This document shows, piece by piece, positions 5,594 to 5,745 of a stretch of 5,745 bases of DNA (positions are counted from its first letter, which is position 1; the number at the start of each line of letters is the position of its first letter). Location of the stretch: NCBI GenBank assembly GCA_041486365.1, contig JBGPLH010000218.1:1-5745 (forward strand). The letters are read 5' to 3'. Both the position numbers and the translations under genes were made by a program. Origin of the DNA: JBGPLH01 sp041486365 [NCBI: Thermodesulfobacteriota bacterium]. Its GTDB lineage: Bacteria > JAUYMQ01. The notes under the pieces are model-generated. The model ran no database searches. It saw only the letters and a program-made list of their open reading frames with translations, and had not been told where the DNA came from.

Positions 5594-5745
5594 GTGGAAA
5601 ACGGACGGACCGGCGGGATGGCGGTGATCGAGGCCCTCGCCGCCCACGGCGTGCGGCACGTGTTCGGCATCCCCGGCGCCCACAATCTTCCGATCTACGA
5701 CGCCCTGCTCGAAGCGGCAAAGGCCTCACGCCCGCCCGCGCACTA
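5594..5745 (+). CDS. Thiamine-diphosphate-dependent enzyme, N-terminus (acetolactate synthase-like; cut by window edge)
   Basis: The open frame from the GTG at 5594 reads to the window edge (50 codons). The product contains MAVIEALAAHGVRHVFGIPGAHNLPIYDALLEA, i.e. about residues 9-41, the characteristic beginning of the ThDP-binding Pyr domain in the acetolactate synthase/benzoylformate decarboxylase superfamily (G-V-x-x-V-F-G-I-P-G, then L-P-x-Y-D-A-L). These enzymes join or decarboxylate 2-oxo acids through ThDP. The catalytic Glu and cofactor motifs lie beyond the window, so the subfamily cannot be fixed; HNLP instead of the usual GAxLP suggests a paralogue rather than biosynthetic IlvB. 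The GTG is preferred over the ATG at 5618 because GGAGG lies 4 nt upstream of it and no comparable site precedes 5618. Divergent from the alpha/beta hydrolase gene. Confidence 0.9.
   Translation, partial: MENGRTGGMAVIEALAAHGVRHVFGIPGAHNLPIYDALLEAAKASRPPAH

Overview
The window is high-GC (about 70 % by eye) bacterial chromosomal DNA from a lineage I cannot place. The protein families and the lack of close resemblance to well-known model genes would fit an uncultivated or environmental phylum, but no single marker here fixes the taxonomy. There is no sign of phage, transposase, integrase, tRNA, rRNA or CRISPR. Coding density is very high and all usable frames carry long antisense shadow ORFs, as expected at this GC content.

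Layout. (1) Bases 1-1873, minus strand: a three-gene unit transcribed right to left. It encodes a single-domain rhodanese (1409-1873), a PduO/MMAB-type ATP:cob(I)alamin adenosyltransferase (652-1350) and a glyoxalase-II-like metallo-beta-lactamase-fold hydrolase that runs off the left edge (start at 655). The last two genes share an ATGA stop/start overlap. Between rhodanese and adenosyltransferase lies an unusual 40-bp-period tandem repeat whose upstream copy (in the reading sense) codes the last 11 residues and stop codon of the rhodanese. (2) Bases 1874-2061: a divergent intergenic region. (3) Bases 2062-4616, plus strand: a multi-pass membrane protein with an M28-type zinc peptidase domain, in which the usual general-base Glu is replaced by Ser, followed 53 bp later by a secreted, proline-rich, low-complexity protein of unknown function. 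(4) Bases 4583-5449, minus strand: an alpha/beta hydrolase whose 3' end overlaps the proline-rich gene tail-to-tail by 34 bp. (5) Bases 5450-5593: a second divergent intergenic region with a plausible promoter. It leads into (6) the 5' end of a thiamine-diphosphate-dependent enzyme (acetolactate synthase/benzoylformate decarboxylase superfamily), cut by the right edge.

How the genes work together. Only the left unit looks like a true operon. Rhodanese plus an MBL-fold hydrolase suggests thiol/persulfide or glutathione-type detoxification chemistry, with B12 cofactor maturation carried in the same transcript; the functional link is inference. The M28-like protein and the proline-rich exported protein are probably co-transcribed and both act at or outside the membrane. 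No obvious new defence or biosynthetic system is present. The points most worth following are the repeat-derived peptide at the rhodanese C-terminus, its look-alike insertion inside the adenosyltransferase, and the altered M28 active site.
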